Positions 7,386-16,114 of a DNA stretch of 64,000 nucleotides are shown one piece after another. The notes under the pieces were generated by a model, which worked only from the letters and a program-made list of their open reading frames with translations, was not told the DNA's origin and searched no databases. The stretch is from Phil1 sp964487565 (lineage in GTDB: Bacteria; Bacillota; Clostridia; Christensenellales; CAG-138), in assembly GCA_964487565.1 (NCBI GenBank), contig CAZARN010000003.1, positions 1-64,000 on the forward strand. The letters run 5' to 3'. Every line of letters begins with the position of its first letter. Position 1 is the stretch's first letter. A program made the translations under genes and the position numbers.

Positions 7386-8582
7386 ATGGCAAACGTATCT
7401 TTGAGGAACGTGAAGAAGGTCTATCCGTTCGCGAACGACGACAAGAAGAACCGCAGAAAGATCGAGGACGACGCTGAAGAAAAACCAAAAGTGAACCTTC
7501 AGCGCACAGAGGAAGGCGTGGTCGCGGTACAGAATTTCAATCTGGAGATCGCGGACAAGGAATTCATCGTGCTGGTCGGGCCTTCCGGTTGCGGCAAATC
7601 GACGACGCTTCGCATGATCGCCGGCCTTGAGGAGATAACCGATGGCGAGCTTTATATCGGGGACAAGCTCGTCAACGACGTTCCGCCCAAGGACAGGGAT
7701 ATCGCGATGGTGTTCCAGAACTACGCGCTTTATCCGCACATGACGGTCTATGAGAACATGGCCTTCGCGCTCAAGCTGCGCAAGACCCCGAAGGATGAGA
7801 TAGACCGCAAGGTGCGCGAGGCGGCGGATATACTCGGCATCACGGAGCTTCTTTCAAGAAAGCCCAAGGCGCTTTCCGGCGGGCAGCGTCAGCGCGTCGC
7901 GATAGGCCGCGCGATCGTGCGCGAGCCGCAGGTATTTTTGCTTGACGAGCCGCTTTCAAACCTCGATGCGAAACTCAGGAACCAGATGCGCGCGGAGCTG
8001 ATAAAGCTTCGCCAGCGCATCAATACCACATTCATATATGTCACGCACGATCAAACCGAGGCCATGACCTTAGGCGACAGGATCGTCATAATGCGCGACG
8101 GTTTCATAAAGCAGATCGGCACCCCGCAGGAGGTGTTCAACCATCCCGCAAACCTTTTTGTGGCAGGCTTCATCGGCACGCCGCAGATGAACTTTTTTGA
8201 CGGCAGGCTGAGCTGCACGAACGGCGAGTATTCGGCGGATCTTCCGGATGCGCGCATCGTGCTTTCCGATCGTGCGCAGGCCTCCCTCAAGGCGCAGGAC
8301 ACGCCTCAGAAGGATATAATCCTCGGCATCAGGCCTGAGAATATCACGCTTGCTTCACAGGAAGGCATACCTGCCGTCGTGGACGTGTCCGAGATGATGG
8401 GCAGCGAGATATATCTGCATGTGACCGCGGGCGCGCATGACGTCGTCATACGCATACCCACCGTCGATCTGCCCGAAAAATATAAAAACGGCATCCCGTT
8501 CGGGGAGAAGATACGCTTCACGTTCGATCCGGCGCTCGCGCATGTGTTCGATAAGGAATCCGAAGAAAATCTTGTGAAATAA
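7386..8582 (+). CDS. msmK: Sugar ABC transporter ATP-binding protein, MsmK/UgpC type
   Basis: A 398-residue ATPase of the carbohydrate uptake subfamily 1. Walker A GPSGCGKST is at about residues 62-70, the signature LSGGQRQR at about 164-171, Walker B VFLLDEP at about 182-188, the H-loop THDQ follows, and the C-terminal 120 residues form a TOBE/OB regulatory domain. It energises a membrane importer for oligosaccharides, but no permease or binding protein gene is adjacent, so it probably serves several importers, as MsmK does in other Firmicutes. Between KKVYPF and VAVQNF there is an extra charged stretch (about residues 14-42). Start 7386 gives the canonical MANVSLRNV opening. Confidence 0.92.
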   Translation: MANVSLRNVKKVYPFANDDKKNRRKIEDDAEEKPKVNLQRTEEGVVAVQNFNLEIADKEFIVLVGPSGCGKSTTLRMIAGLEEITDGELYIGDKLVNDVPPKDRDIAMVFQNYALYPHMTVYENMAFALKLRKTPKDEIDRKVREAADILGITELLSRKPKALSGGQRQRVAIGRAIVREPQVFLLDEPLSNLDAKLRNQMRAELIKLRQRINTTFIYVTHDQTEAMTLGDRIVIMRDGFIKQIGTPQEVFNHPANLFVAGFIGTPQMNFFDGRLSCTNGEYSADLPDARIVLSDRAQASLKAQDTPQKDIILGIRPENITLASQEGIPAVVDVSEMMGSEIYLHVTAGAHDVVIRIPTVDLPEKYKNGIPFGEKIRFTFDPALAHVFDKESEENLVK

Positions 8583-8590
8583 CGTTTGAG

Positions 8591-8618
8591 CGTGGGCCGG
8601 CCCGCAGGCCGGCCCACG
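8591..8618 (+). terminator. Perfect 12-bp inverted repeat after the ABC ATPase gene
   Basis: CGTGGGCCGGCC and GGCCGGCCCACG flank a CGCA loop. There is no long T-run directly behind it (only GCGTTT), so it may act as a weak terminator, an mRNA 3' stabiliser or a bidirectional element between the ATPase gene and the next gene. Confidence 0.55.
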
Positions 8619-8645
8619 GCGTTTACCGAAAGGAAAGACGATCAT

Positions 8646-9161
8646 ATGGCTATCGATCCGCGCGAGGAGGAAACGCTTGCTCTGCTTGAAAAACTCGGCA
8701 TATCCTTCAAGCGCTATGAACATCCGTGCGCGCTCACGATGGACGACTGTGAGAGCATCGGCCGCGACGTCGGCGCGACACACTTCAAAAATCTTTTTCT
8801 GACCAACCGGCAGCAGACTGATTTTTATATGCTCCTCATCGCGCCGGAAAAAAAGTTCCGCACGGCCGAGGTGTCGAAGCAGCTCGGCGTTTCGCGCCTT
8901 TCCTTCGGCACGGATGAGCTTTTGATGGAAAAGCTCGGCCTTCTGCCGGGCAGCGTGACGCCGATGGCTCTTGCGCGGCCGGGCGCCGGGGATGTGACCC
9001 TTCTCATCGACAGGGACATACTTTCCATGCGCATGGTATGCGTGCACCCCTGCGTATCAACGGCCTCGCTTGCGATGACGCTTGAGGATCTCATGCGCTT
9101 TGTCGGGCGCTGCGGCAACAGGGTGGAATATGTCGATATAGCTAAGACGCCCGATAACTGA
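8646..9161 (+). CDS. YbaK/ProX-type aminoacyl-tRNA deacylase
   Basis: A 171-residue protein matching the prolyl-tRNA editing domain family (ProX, PrdX). The family pattern is seen in LGISFKRYEHPCALTMDDC (start), THFKNLFLTNRQ at about 39-50 and a conserved Lys in APEKKFR. Such proteins hydrolyse mischarged alanyl-tRNA(Pro) or related tRNAs in the cytoplasm, acting in trans to prolyl-tRNA synthetase. The DFYMLLIAP segment followed by a conserved LGLLPGSVTPMAL block is typical of the PrdX branch. RBS AGGAAAG precedes ATG at 8646; a longer frame from 8586 would read through the inverted repeat and is rejected. Followed closely by ychF. Confidence 0.88.
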   Translation: MAIDPREEETLALLEKLGISFKRYEHPCALTMDDCESIGRDVGATHFKNLFLTNRQQTDFYMLLIAPEKKFRTAEVSKQLGVSRLSFGTDELLMEKLGLLPGSVTPMALARPGAGDVTLLIDRDILSMRMVCVHPCVSTASLAMTLEDLMRFVGRCGNRVEYVDIAKTPDN

Positions 9162-9200
9162 TATAATAATGTGAGAATTTGAGCTAAGGAGCATAAAGAT

Positions 9201-10292
9201 ATGAAGCTTGGCGTAATCGGTCTGCCAAATGTCGGCAAGAGCACGCTTTTCAACGCGATAACAAAGGCGGGGGCGCAGGCCGCCAATTATCCCTTTTGCA
9301 CGATAGAACCCAACGTGGGCACGGTGGCCGTGCCGGATGAGCGTCTCGACGTGCTTGCACAGATGTACGATCCGGAAAAATACACGCCCACCACCATTGA
9401 ATTTGTTGATATCGCGGGCCTTGTGCGCGACGCCCACAAGGGCGAGGGGCTTGGCAACAAGTTCCTTTCCCACATACGGGAGGTGGACGCGATCGTGCAT
9501 GTGGTGCGCTGCTTTGAGGATGCGAACATCGTGCATGTGGACGGCTCCGTGGACCCGAAACGCGACATGGAAACGATAAGCATCGAGCTTATATTTGCCG
9601 ATCTGGAAACCGTGGAGCGCCGCGCCGACCGCGCGCGCAAGGCTTCGAAGAGCGGGGATAAGGCGATGGCCGCGGAGGCCGACCTGTTCGACAGGATAAA
9701 GGCGTGGCTGGAGAGCGGCAAGCCCGTGCGCACGATGCCGATGGACGACAAGGAGCGCCTGGAGGCGCAGGATCTTTTCCTTTTGACGACAAAGCCCGTG
9801 ATATACGTTGCGAATATCGCGGAGGACGATATAGGCAAGGCGGACAACAGACACGTTGCCGCGCTCAAGGAAGAAGCCGCAAGGGAAGGCGCCGAGGTCA
9901 TCACCGTCTGCGCGAAGGTCGAAGAGGAGATCGCGGAGCTTTCGATCGAGGAAAAACAGGCGTTCATCGAGGAGCTTGGCATAGGCGAAAGCGGCCTCGA
10001 CAAGCTTGTGCGCGCGTGCTATAAGCTGCTCGGCCTCATCAGCTTCCTCACGGCAGGCCCCAAGGAGGTGCGCGCGTGGACGATAGAGCGCGGCACAAAG
10101 GCGCCGCAGGCTGCGGGCAAGATCCATACGGATTTTGAACGCGGATTCATCCGCGCGGAGATCGTTTCCTACGAAACGCTCAGCGAGCTTCGTTCCATGC
10201 AGCTTTGCAAGGAACGCGGCCTCGTGCGCAGCGAGGGCAAGGATTATGTAATGCAGGATGGCGACGTCGTTGTGTTCAGGTTCAACGTATAA
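9201..10292 (+). CDS. ychF: Redox-regulated ATPase YchF (Obg-like)
   Basis: A 363-residue Obg-family P-loop protein. G1 GLPNVGKST is at about residues 6-14, G3-type DIAGLV at about 67-72, and the C-terminal part carries the TGS-like domain (LISFLTAGPKEVRAWTIERGTKAP, split here only for reading, and the ending KDYVMQDGDVVVFRFNV). The family binds ATP rather than GTP and associates with ribosomes; it is linked to oxidative stress and translation fidelity. The NKxD motif is replaced by a YVANIAED type sequence, as in other YchF proteins. RBS TAAGGAG. Length matches the family. Confidence 0.97.
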   Translation: MKLGVIGLPNVGKSTLFNAITKAGAQAANYPFCTIEPNVGTVAVPDERLDVLAQMYDPEKYTPTTIEFVDIAGLVRDAHKGEGLGNKFLSHIREVDAIVHVVRCFEDANIVHVDGSVDPKRDMETISIELIFADLETVERRADRARKASKSGDKAMAAEADLFDRIKAWLESGKPVRTMPMDDKERLEAQDLFLLTTKPVIYVANIAEDDIGKADNRHVAALKEEAAREGAEVITVCAKVEEEIAELSIEEKQAFIEELGIGESGLDKLVRACYKLLGLISFLTAGPKEVRAWTIERGTKAPQAAGKIHTDFERGFIRAEIVSYETLSELRSMQLCKERGLVRSEGKDYVMQDGDVVVFRFNV

Positions 10293-10311
10293 ACGCAAAA
10301 GGAGACAAAAT

Positions 10312-10806
10312 ATGCAGACAAATGTTGAGGGTTTCACCATCAGACAGGCCAGGGAGCAGGACACTGCGCTTATTTTGAGCCTGATAAAGGGTCTTGCCAG
10401 GTATGAAAAGCTTCCGGACGCCGTCAGCGGCACGGAGGAGATATTGCACGACTCGCTTTTCGTGCGTCACGGCGCGGAGGTGATAATCGGCGAATTTGAA
10501 GGCAAACCCGTTGCGTTTGCGCTCTATTTCCACAATTTTTCCACCTTCCAGTGCCTGCCCGGGCTGTATCTTGAGGATCTGTTCGTCATGGAGGAATACA
10601 GGGGCCGCGGCTTCGGCGGCGCGATGCTCAAGCGCCTCGCACAGATCGCGCGGGAGCGCGGCTGCGGCAGGTTCGAGTGGATTTGCCTTGACTGGAACGA
10701 GAACGCCCTCGCCGTATATCGCAAGATGGGCGCCGTGCCGATGAAGGGCTGGACGATCCAGCGTATGGAAGGCCGCGCGCTCGACGAGCTTTCAACGGAT
10801 TTTTGA
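10312..10806 (+). CDS. GNAT family N-acetyltransferase
   Basis: A 164-residue acetyltransferase of the GCN5-related family. The acetyl-CoA binding motif A is visible as EEYRGRGFGGAML at about residues 90-102 (R/Q-x-x-G-x-G/A pattern), preceded by YLEDLFV and followed by the W-x-N-x-x-A-x-x-x-Y motif (WNENALAVYRKMGA). This arrangement resembles spermidine/spermine or diamine acetyltransferases (SSAT-like: GLYLEDLFVMEEYRG), so a polyamine or small amine substrate is plausible, but unproven. RBS AAGGAG is close to the ATG; a longer frame beginning at 10258 overlaps ychF and is rejected. Terminator at 10851. Confidence 0.88.
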   Translation: MQTNVEGFTIRQAREQDTALILSLIKGLARYEKLPDAVSGTEEILHDSLFVRHGAEVIIGEFEGKPVAFALYFHNFSTFQCLPGLYLEDLFVMEEYRGRGFGGAMLKRLAQIARERGCGRFEWICLDWNENALAVYRKMGAVPMKGWTIQRMEGRALDELSTDF

Positions 10807-10850
10807 AACCGCGCGGGGATATTCCGGCGCGTGTTAAAAATTAACGTCAC

Positions 10851-10876
10851 GGGCGGCTTTCGGCCGCCCTTTGCCT
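10851..10876 (+). terminator. Terminator-like hairpin after the GNAT gene
   Basis: GGGCGGC pairs with GCCGCCC around TTTCG, followed by a broken T-run (TTTGCCTT). It directly abuts the promoter of tilS. Confidence 0.65.
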
Positions 10877-10905
10877 TGTCGCGGCAATGCCGGGCGTGGT
10901 ATAAT
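10876..10905 (+). promoter_or_regulatory. Promoter of the tilS-hpt operon
   Basis: TTGTCG and TATAAT are separated by 18 bases and lie 20 bases before the tilS start codon. Confidence 0.55.
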
Positions 10906-10924
10906 CAGCCCACGGAGGATGCGC

Positions 10925-12289
10925 ATGAAGGAAAAGGTTGCAGCATTCATAAAAGAGAACAGCCTTGTCGCGCCGGGATCATCGGTGCTTGCCGCCGTTT
11001 CCGGGGGCGCGGATTCCGTAGCGCTCCTGTGTATACTCGCCGGGCTTCGTGAGGAGCTTGACTGCACGCTTTATGCGGCGCATCTCAACCACGGCATACG
11101 CGGCGCTGCGGCGGATGCGGATGAAGCGTATGTGGAAGAGCTTTGCCAAAGGCTCGGCGTGCCGCTGACATGCCTGAAGCTTGACATCCCCGGCCTTGCG
11201 CGCGGGCATGGCCATACGCTCGAGCAGGAAGGGCGCATCGCACGCTATGATTTCCTTGAGCGGACACGGGCCGGCGTCGGCGCGCAGTGCGTGGCCGTCG
11301 CCCATCATATGGACGACGAGGCCGAAAGCGTGCTCATGCATCTCATGCGCGGCAGCGGTCTTGCCGGCCTTACAGGCATAAAGGCGCGGCGCGGCAACAT
11401 AATCCGTCCCCTGCTTTGCGTGCGGCGGGCCGAGATAGAGGAGTATCTTCACAGCCTCGGCGTCGCATACTGCACGGATGAGACCAACCTCATCAGGGAA
11501 GGCACAAGAAACCGCATACGGCTCGACGTTGTGCCTTACGTTGAAAAATACATCAACCCCGCGTTCACACAGGCGCTTTGCTCCATGGCGGAGCTTGTTT
11601 CGCGCGACGAGGAATACCTTGCAAAAACGGCGCGCGACGCGCTTGAGGCGGCCTCGCGCGACGGCGGTTTTGAGCGGGAAGCGCTTGCCGCGCTGCCCAT
11701 GCCGATACTGACCCGCGCGATACGCATTGCGCTTGCGGATATAGGCGCGGTGGTGGATATAGAGCGTTCCCATGTTGAGAAGGCGGCCGGGATGATCGCC
11801 TCCGGACGCACGGGGGCGATGATGGATATGCACTGCGCGCTGATGCGCATAAGCTACGGCCTCGTTTATTTTGAAAGGCCGGATGAAAAGCGCGGCGCGT
11901 CTTTTGAGGCGTTTGAGATCCCGTTTGCCGTCGAAGGTGAAACGCGGACGCCCGAGGGCGTTTTTTGTGCGCATATAACAGATGATTTGACGGTCGGGGC
12001 CGACCCGTATACGGCGTATATGGATTTTGCCGCCGTGCCGGAGGCGCTCACCGTGCGCCGCCGCTTGCCGGGGGACAGATTCCGTCCGCTGGGCGCGCCC
12101 GGGGAGCGTAAGCTCAAGGAGTATTTCATCGACCGCAAGCTCCCGCGCGAGGCCAGGGAGACGCCGCTTGTGGCGTCGGGCGGCACGGTGCTTTTTGTGC
12201 CGGGCTGCGGCATCGCGGACAGCGTGAAGGTCAAGGCGAACACCGCGCGCGTTTTGCGCGTGAAATATACAAAAAACTCAAACCCATAA
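10925..12289 (+). CDS. tilS: tRNA(Ile)-lysidine synthase
   Basis: A 454-residue enzyme that ligates lysine to C34 of tRNA-Ile2, converting its anticodon reading from AUG to AUA. The PP-loop SGGADSVAL is at about residues 25-33; LNHGIRG, HHMDDEAESVLMHLMRGSG (conserved HxxDDxxET-type segment) and the NLIREGTRNRIR motif follow; the C-terminal TilS domain ends with the FxxPGCGIAD segment. GGAGG at 10914-10918 favours ATG at 10925 over the in-frame ATG at 10919, which lies almost on top of the site. hpt follows after 10 bases, a gene order conserved in Firmicutes (tilS-hpt), usually beside spoIIE and ftsH, which are not adjacent here. Confidence 0.95.
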   Translation: MKEKVAAFIKENSLVAPGSSVLAAVSGGADSVALLCILAGLREELDCTLYAAHLNHGIRGAAADADEAYVEELCQRLGVPLTCLKLDIPGLARGHGHTLEQEGRIARYDFLERTRAGVGAQCVAVAHHMDDEAESVLMHLMRGSGLAGLTGIKARRGNIIRPLLCVRRAEIEEYLHSLGVAYCTDETNLIREGTRNRIRLDVVPYVEKYINPAFTQALCSMAELVSRDEEYLAKTARDALEAASRDGGFEREALAALPMPILTRAIRIALADIGAVVDIERSHVEKAAGMIASGRTGAMMDMHCALMRISYGLVYFERPDEKRGASFEAFEIPFAVEGETRTPEGVFCAHITDDLTVGADPYTAYMDFAAVPEALTVRRRLPGDRFRPLGAPGERKLKEYFIDRKLPREARETPLVASGGTVLFVPGCGIADSVKVKANTARVLRVKYTKNSNP

Positions 12290-12299
12290 AGGAGGAACT

Positions 12300-12842
12300 A
12301 TGGCGGAGCGCACCGATATGAACAAGGAAATAAGCCACGTACTCATCGGCGAGGAGCAGATAAGGGCGCGCGTGAAGGAGCTTGGCGAGGAGATAAGCCG
12401 GGATTACGAGGGCAAGGATGTTATCCTCGTGTGCATTCTCAAGGGCGCGGTCGTGTTCTTTGCGGATCTTGCGCGCGCGATAACCTGCCATATCCAGATG
12501 GATTTCATGTCCATCTCCAGCTATGGCAACAACACCAAGACCTCCGGCATCGTGCGCATATCAAAGGATATGGACGCATCGATCACGGGGCGGCATGTGC
12601 TGATCGTTGAGGATATAATGGACAGCGGCCTCACGCTCAACCATCTCACCTCAATACTCAAAACGCGCGAGCCTGCGTCGCTTCGCATCGCCTGTCTTTT
12701 GGACAAGCCCGAGCGGCGCGAGTGCGCGATAACGCCGGATTATGTCGGCTTCGTTATCCCGAACGAGTTTGTGCTGGGTTACGGTCTCGACTACAATCAG
12801 CATTATCGCAATCTGCCCTATGTGGGCGTGATGAAAACATAA
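12300..12842 (+). CDS. hpt: Hypoxanthine phosphoribosyltransferase
   Basis: A 180-residue purine salvage enzyme making IMP or GMP from hypoxanthine or guanine and PRPP. The PRPP-binding loop is LIVEDIMDSG at about residues 101-110, the flexible-loop motif MSISSYGN at about 70-77, and the C-terminal YVGFVIPNEFVLGYGLDY motif is typical. RBS AAAGGAGG lies ideally before ATG. It belongs to the tilS transcript. The cytoplasmic enzyme is of usual length and looks intact. Confidence 0.97.
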   Translation: MAERTDMNKEISHVLIGEEQIRARVKELGEEISRDYEGKDVILVCILKGAVVFFADLARAITCHIQMDFMSISSYGNNTKTSGIVRISKDMDASITGRHVLIVEDIMDSGLTLNHLTSILKTREPASLRIACLLDKPERRECAITPDYVGFVIPNEFVLGYGLDYNQHYRNLPYVGVMKT

Positions 12843-12872
12843 GTCACAACGATCAAGGAGCATAAACAGTAT

Positions 12873-13601
12873 ATGTATAACGGAAAACCGTTGATCTGCC
12901 TTACATGCGATACCGTCGCCGCCGGCAATGAAGGTCCCCGCAGCATGAGGACCCCGAGAACCTACAGCGCGGGTTTTGCAAAAGCAGGCGGCATACCTCT
13001 TCTCGCGCCTGAAACCTGCCCGGCGGAGCTTGCCGGGTGTTGCGATGCGCTGGTACTCACGGGCGGTTATGATGTGGAGCCTAAATACTTCAACGAGGAA
13101 ACGCTTTTCGACACGGTCAAAACGGATCCTCCGAGGGATGAGTTTGAGATGGAGGCTATCGCGCGTTTTATCGACGCGAAGAAGCCGATTTTCGGCATAT
13201 GCCGCGGCAATCAGATAATCAACATATTCTTCGGCGGGGATTTGTATCAGGATCTGCCGGAGCAGGCGGGCTTCATGCACTTCAACTCGCGTATGCGCCA
13301 TCCCGTGTTCACCGAGGAAGGCACGGTGCTGCGCGCGCTTTTCGGCGAGACTTTCCGCGTCAACAGCACGCATCATCAGGCGGTGAGAAAGCTGGGCCGC
13401 GGCCTCAAGTCCATGGCGCATTCCGTGGAGGGCCTTACGGAGGCCATCTGTCACGAGGAGCTGCCGATCTTTGCGACCCAGTTTCATCCGGAGCGCCTGA
13501 CCGGCGACACCTATGACGGCCGCACGCCGGATTTCGCGCCGCTGTTTGAATATTACGTGGGCGTTGCAAAAGCCGTGGCCGAGGGCCGCGACTGGAAATA
13601 A
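12873..13601 (+). CDS. Gamma-glutamyl-gamma-aminobutyrate hydrolase family (class I glutamine amidotransferase-like) protein
   Basis: A 242-residue peptidase C26 family protein. Motifs: VLTGGYDVEP at about residues 62-71, the nucleophile elbow FGICRGNQ at about 107-114 with the catalytic Cys, and HHQAV plus TQFHPERL, which supplies the catalytic His-x-Glu. Members (PuuD and relatives) hydrolyse gamma-glutamyl amides, for example in putrescine breakdown. The proximity of an SSAT-like acetyltransferase two genes upstream is compatible with polyamine metabolism, but other puu genes are absent. RBS AAGGAG. A strong terminator at 13613 ends the unit. Confidence 0.9.
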   Translation: MYNGKPLICLTCDTVAAGNEGPRSMRTPRTYSAGFAKAGGIPLLAPETCPAELAGCCDALVLTGGYDVEPKYFNEETLFDTVKTDPPRDEFEMEAIARFIDAKKPIFGICRGNQIINIFFGGDLYQDLPEQAGFMHFNSRMRHPVFTEEGTVLRALFGETFRVNSTHHQAVRKLGRGLKSMAHSVEGLTEAICHEELPIFATQFHPERLTGDTYDGRTPDFAPLFEYYVGVAKAVAEGRDWK

Positions 13602-13612
13602 CACGGCATGAT

Positions 13613-13649
13613 ACGGCGCCGGAAGGATCTTTCCTCCGGCGCCGTTTTT
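13613..13649 (+). terminator. Rho-independent terminator
   Basis: ACGGCGCCGG-AAGGA pairs with TCCT-CCGGCGCCGT (one bulge), followed by five T. It ends the amidotransferase transcript. The stretch 13650-13842 up to the end of the LysR gene holds no convincing gene. Confidence 0.92.
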
Positions 13650-13842
13650 ATGTTGCGATGCGGACAAGCCGTCAGGTCTCTATGCAATATAATTCGCAAT
13701 AAAGCGCGTAACATGCGAAATCCATGGCGACGCCGGCCCCGTTTGGCGCAAATGCCTGATATTCGGGTGCGTTTTGCAAAAAAGATAATAACAGAAACGA
13801 TTTAAGCCACATTCCCCGCGCACACAGGGGTGAACGGCATAT

Positions 13843-14718
13843 TCAACTGCGAATTGAAATAAACTGTGCGGTGCAGCTTGTGAATGCGCGCACAGAGGGA
13901 GAGACGCATGCGCCTTTGAGCGTGGCGATGCCTATATGGCGGCGGGTATCGGCGATGGGTACGGCAGCGATCCCGCTCATGGGAAAATCGCGTATGAGAA
14001 GCTCCGGCAGTATCGTTATGCCCATGCCGTGACGTATCATGCCGAGGGCGGCGAAGTCGTCGCTCATGTCGAACCTTATGTAGGGCGGATGCTCCATGCG
14101 GCGGAACACGCCGCCGATATCATAATTCCAGCCCTCCGCGGGCATGATGAAGGGTTCGTCGGCAAGCTCCTGCGCAAGGAGAAAATCCCTTTGCGCAAGC
14201 GGGCTTTTGTAAGGCACAACGGCCATCAGCCTGTCGTCGCATAATTCGAGAATGTCGAATTTTTCCCTTGAGGGCGAGGTCACGAACGCACAGTCCAGCT
14301 TGTTTTCGCAAAGGGCGTCCTCGACCACGGAATATGTGCCGTTGGTCACGCGCACGTCGATCCCGGGGTATTTTTTCAAAAAATCCGAGAGGATGGAAGG
14401 CAGCCATTGCAGCGCCACGCTTGAAAACGTGCCTATGCGAAGAGAGCCGCTTTTGAGACCTTTGAGCTCGTCGGCGATGCTGAGCACGGTTTCCGAGGAG
14501 CGCAGCATGGAGCGGACAGCCGGCAGGATGCGTTCGCCGTCGGGTGTGAGAGTGGTGCCGGTTTTATGCCTGATGAGCAGCGTTATTCCAAGCTCCTGCT
14601 CAAGCGCGTCAATAAGATGACTCACGCCGGACTGGGTGTACCCGAGCAATGATGCGGCCTTTGTTATGCTGCCTGTTTCCGCCGCCGTGACAAACGCGCG
14701 GTATTTGCTTTCCGACAT
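13843..14718 (-). CDS. LysR family transcriptional regulator
   Basis: A 291-residue LysR-type regulator: N-terminal winged helix-turn-helix at about residues 1-60 (SITKAASLLGYTQSGVSHLI), then a periplasmic-binding-like effector domain beginning about residue 88 (SGSLRIGTFSS). RBS GGAGG sits before the ATG. It is transcribed away from the gate-domain membrane protein at 14847, the classic arrangement for a LysR regulator controlling its divergent neighbour; the 128-base spacer should contain its operator. The effector is unknown but might be the substrate of that membrane protein. Confidence 0.93.
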   Translation of the reverse strand: MSESKYRAFVTAAETGSITKAASLLGYTQSGVSHLIDALEQELGITLLIRHKTGTTLTPDGERILPAVRSMLRSSETVLSIADELKGLKSGSLRIGTFSSVALQWLPSILSDFLKKYPGIDVRVTNGTYSVVEDALCENKLDCAFVTSPSREKFDILELCDDRLMAVVPYKSPLAQRDFLLAQELADEPFIMPAEGWNYDIGGVFRRMEHPPYIRFDMSDDFAALGMIRHGMGITILPELLIRDFPMSGIAAVPIADTRRHIGIATLKGACVSPSVRAFTSCTAQFISIRS

Positions 14719-14771
14719 TTCATGCCTCCGGATAAGAAGAAATACTCATATATATCATTAAACAATGTAGT

Positions 14772-14800
14772 TTTACTTGTGCTTGCCTGATAAGTATAAT
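14772..14800 (+). promoter_or_regulatory. Promoter of the gate-domain membrane protein gene
   Basis: TTTACT and TATAAT are separated by 17 bases, within the LysR divergent spacer. A LysR (T-N11-A) box is probable nearby but I cannot define it. Confidence 0.5.
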
Positions 14801-14846
14801 ATGTGAGGCATATAAAAAGCAACTCGTTGAAAGGCAGATATACACA

Positions 14847-16022
14847 ATGAAGCTCAATGAAAAGGGCTGCGCGGCGTCGCGGGAAGGGAAGCGGTTGCTG
14901 GGGGGCGTGATTTTCCTTGCGGTGTTCATGGCGCTGGCTGCGGTTTTCGCGGTTCCGATGGGCATAGGCAACATGCTCAATACCATGATGAACACGGCGT
15001 ACCGTCTGCTTGTGGATACAGCCCTTTATATAATGGCGATCGCGGTGCTCGCGGGCGCGCTGTGCGCCGTTTTTACGGAATTTGGCGTGCTTGAGCTGCT
15101 CAACCGCATACTTTCGCCGCTGATGAAGCCGCTTTACGGCATGCCTGGCGCCGCGGCGCTTGGCGTTGTGACCACATATTTTTCGGATAATCCTGCGATC
15201 CTTTCGCTTGCGGATGAAAGCGAATACAGAAAGTATTTCAAGGCGTATCAGATACCGGCGCTGACAAACCTCGGCACGGCGTTCGGCATGGGGCTCATCG
15301 TCACGACATATATGCTGGGCCTTTCATCCGAAAGCGCGGGTTCGACGGGCAGGGCCGTGCTTTACGGCAACCTGGGCGCTATCGCGGGCAGCATACTGAG
15401 CACGCGCCTTATGCTCGTTTCCACGGCAAAAAGCCTCGGCCGGGAGAAGCCCGCGCTTGACGAGGAAATGTTAAACGCCGCGGACGACGGGCAAACGCAG
15501 GCAAAACGCACGGGCATAGGTATGCGCGTGATCGACGCGGTGCTTCGCGGAGGAAAGACGGGCGTGGATATGGGCCTTGCGATAATACCGGGCGTGCTTG
15601 TGATCTGCACGATAGTGCTCATGCTCACCAACGGCCCGTCCGAGAGCGGAGCGTATACCGGCGCGGCATACGAGGGCATCAAGCTGCTTCCCATGCTCGC
15701 CGAAAAAATAAACTTCATCATACAGCCGCTTTTCGGCTTCACAAGTCCGGAGTGCATATCAGTGCCGGTAACGGCGCTCGGTTCGGCCGGGGCGTCGCTA
15801 GGCATCGCAAGGCGGCTTTTCATGGCCGGGCAGGCGGGCGGCAACGATATCGCCGTGTTCACCGCAATGTGCATGTGCTGGAGCGGATATCTCAGCACGC
15901 ATGTTTCGATGATGGACGTGCTCAAATGCAGGCGTTTCGCCGGAAAATCAATCCTCTATCATACCTTTGGCGGCCTGTTTGCCGGGATCGTCGCGCATTT
16001 GCTGTTCATGCTTGTCGGCTGA
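14847..16022 (+). CDS. Nucleoside-recognition (Gate) domain membrane protein, CD0519/CD1768-like
   Basis: A 391-residue integral membrane protein with about nine hydrophobic segments. Two Gate-type repeats are recognisable, with LGVVTTYFSDNPAILSLADE at about 107-126 and a second helical bundle ending near FGGLFAGIVAH. I place it with the clostridial CD0519/CD1768 membrane protein family from overall pattern; its function is not established, and transport of a nucleoside-like or other small molecule is only inferred from the Gate domain shared with CNT transporters and the SpmA/SpmB spore proteins. Single gene after a promoter at 14772, with the LysR regulator divergent. Confidence 0.75.
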   Translation: MKLNEKGCAASREGKRLLGGVIFLAVFMALAAVFAVPMGIGNMLNTMMNTAYRLLVDTALYIMAIAVLAGALCAVFTEFGVLELLNRILSPLMKPLYGMPGAAALGVVTTYFSDNPAILSLADESEYRKYFKAYQIPALTNLGTAFGMGLIVTTYMLGLSSESAGSTGRAVLYGNLGAIAGSILSTRLMLVSTAKSLGREKPALDEEMLNAADDGQTQAKRTGIGMRVIDAVLRGGKTGVDMGLAIIPGVLVICTIVLMLTNGPSESGAYTGAAYEGIKLLPMLAEKINFIIQPLFGFTSPECISVPVTALGSAGASLGIARRLFMAGQAGGNDIAVFTAMCMCWSGYLSTHVSMMDVLKCRRFAGKSILYHTFGGLFAGIVAHLLFMLVG

Positions 16023-16051
16023 AGAGGTTTTCGCCGCGCGCAAATAACATA

Positions 16052-16110
16052 TTGACAAACATCGATATGAGAGGTATCATTCTTACATTGATAATCATCG
16101 ATGTGAGGTG
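16052..16110 (+). promoter_or_regulatory. Promoter and likely ArsR operator
   Basis: TTGACA and TATCAT are separated by exactly 17 bases (16052-16080). A near-direct repeat overlaps it: CATCGATATGAGAGGT at 16060-16075 inside the promoter spacer and CATCGATGTGAGGTG at 16096-16110 just before the arsR start codon. Each unit holds the palindrome ATCGAT. Repressor binding here would block transcription, so autoregulation by the ArsR protein is likely. Confidence 0.6.
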
Positions 16111-16114
16111 TGCC

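Noticed and set aside
9057..10433. A 458-codon open frame on the minus strand
   Set aside because: Antisense to ychF; Arg/His/Leu-rich, no motifs. The ychF reading on the plus strand is certain.
15752..16114. An N-terminal extension of the arsR frame
   Set aside because: It overlaps the gate-domain membrane protein gene in another frame and contains the arsR promoter; the GTG at 16115 with GAGGTG gives a normal ArsR length.
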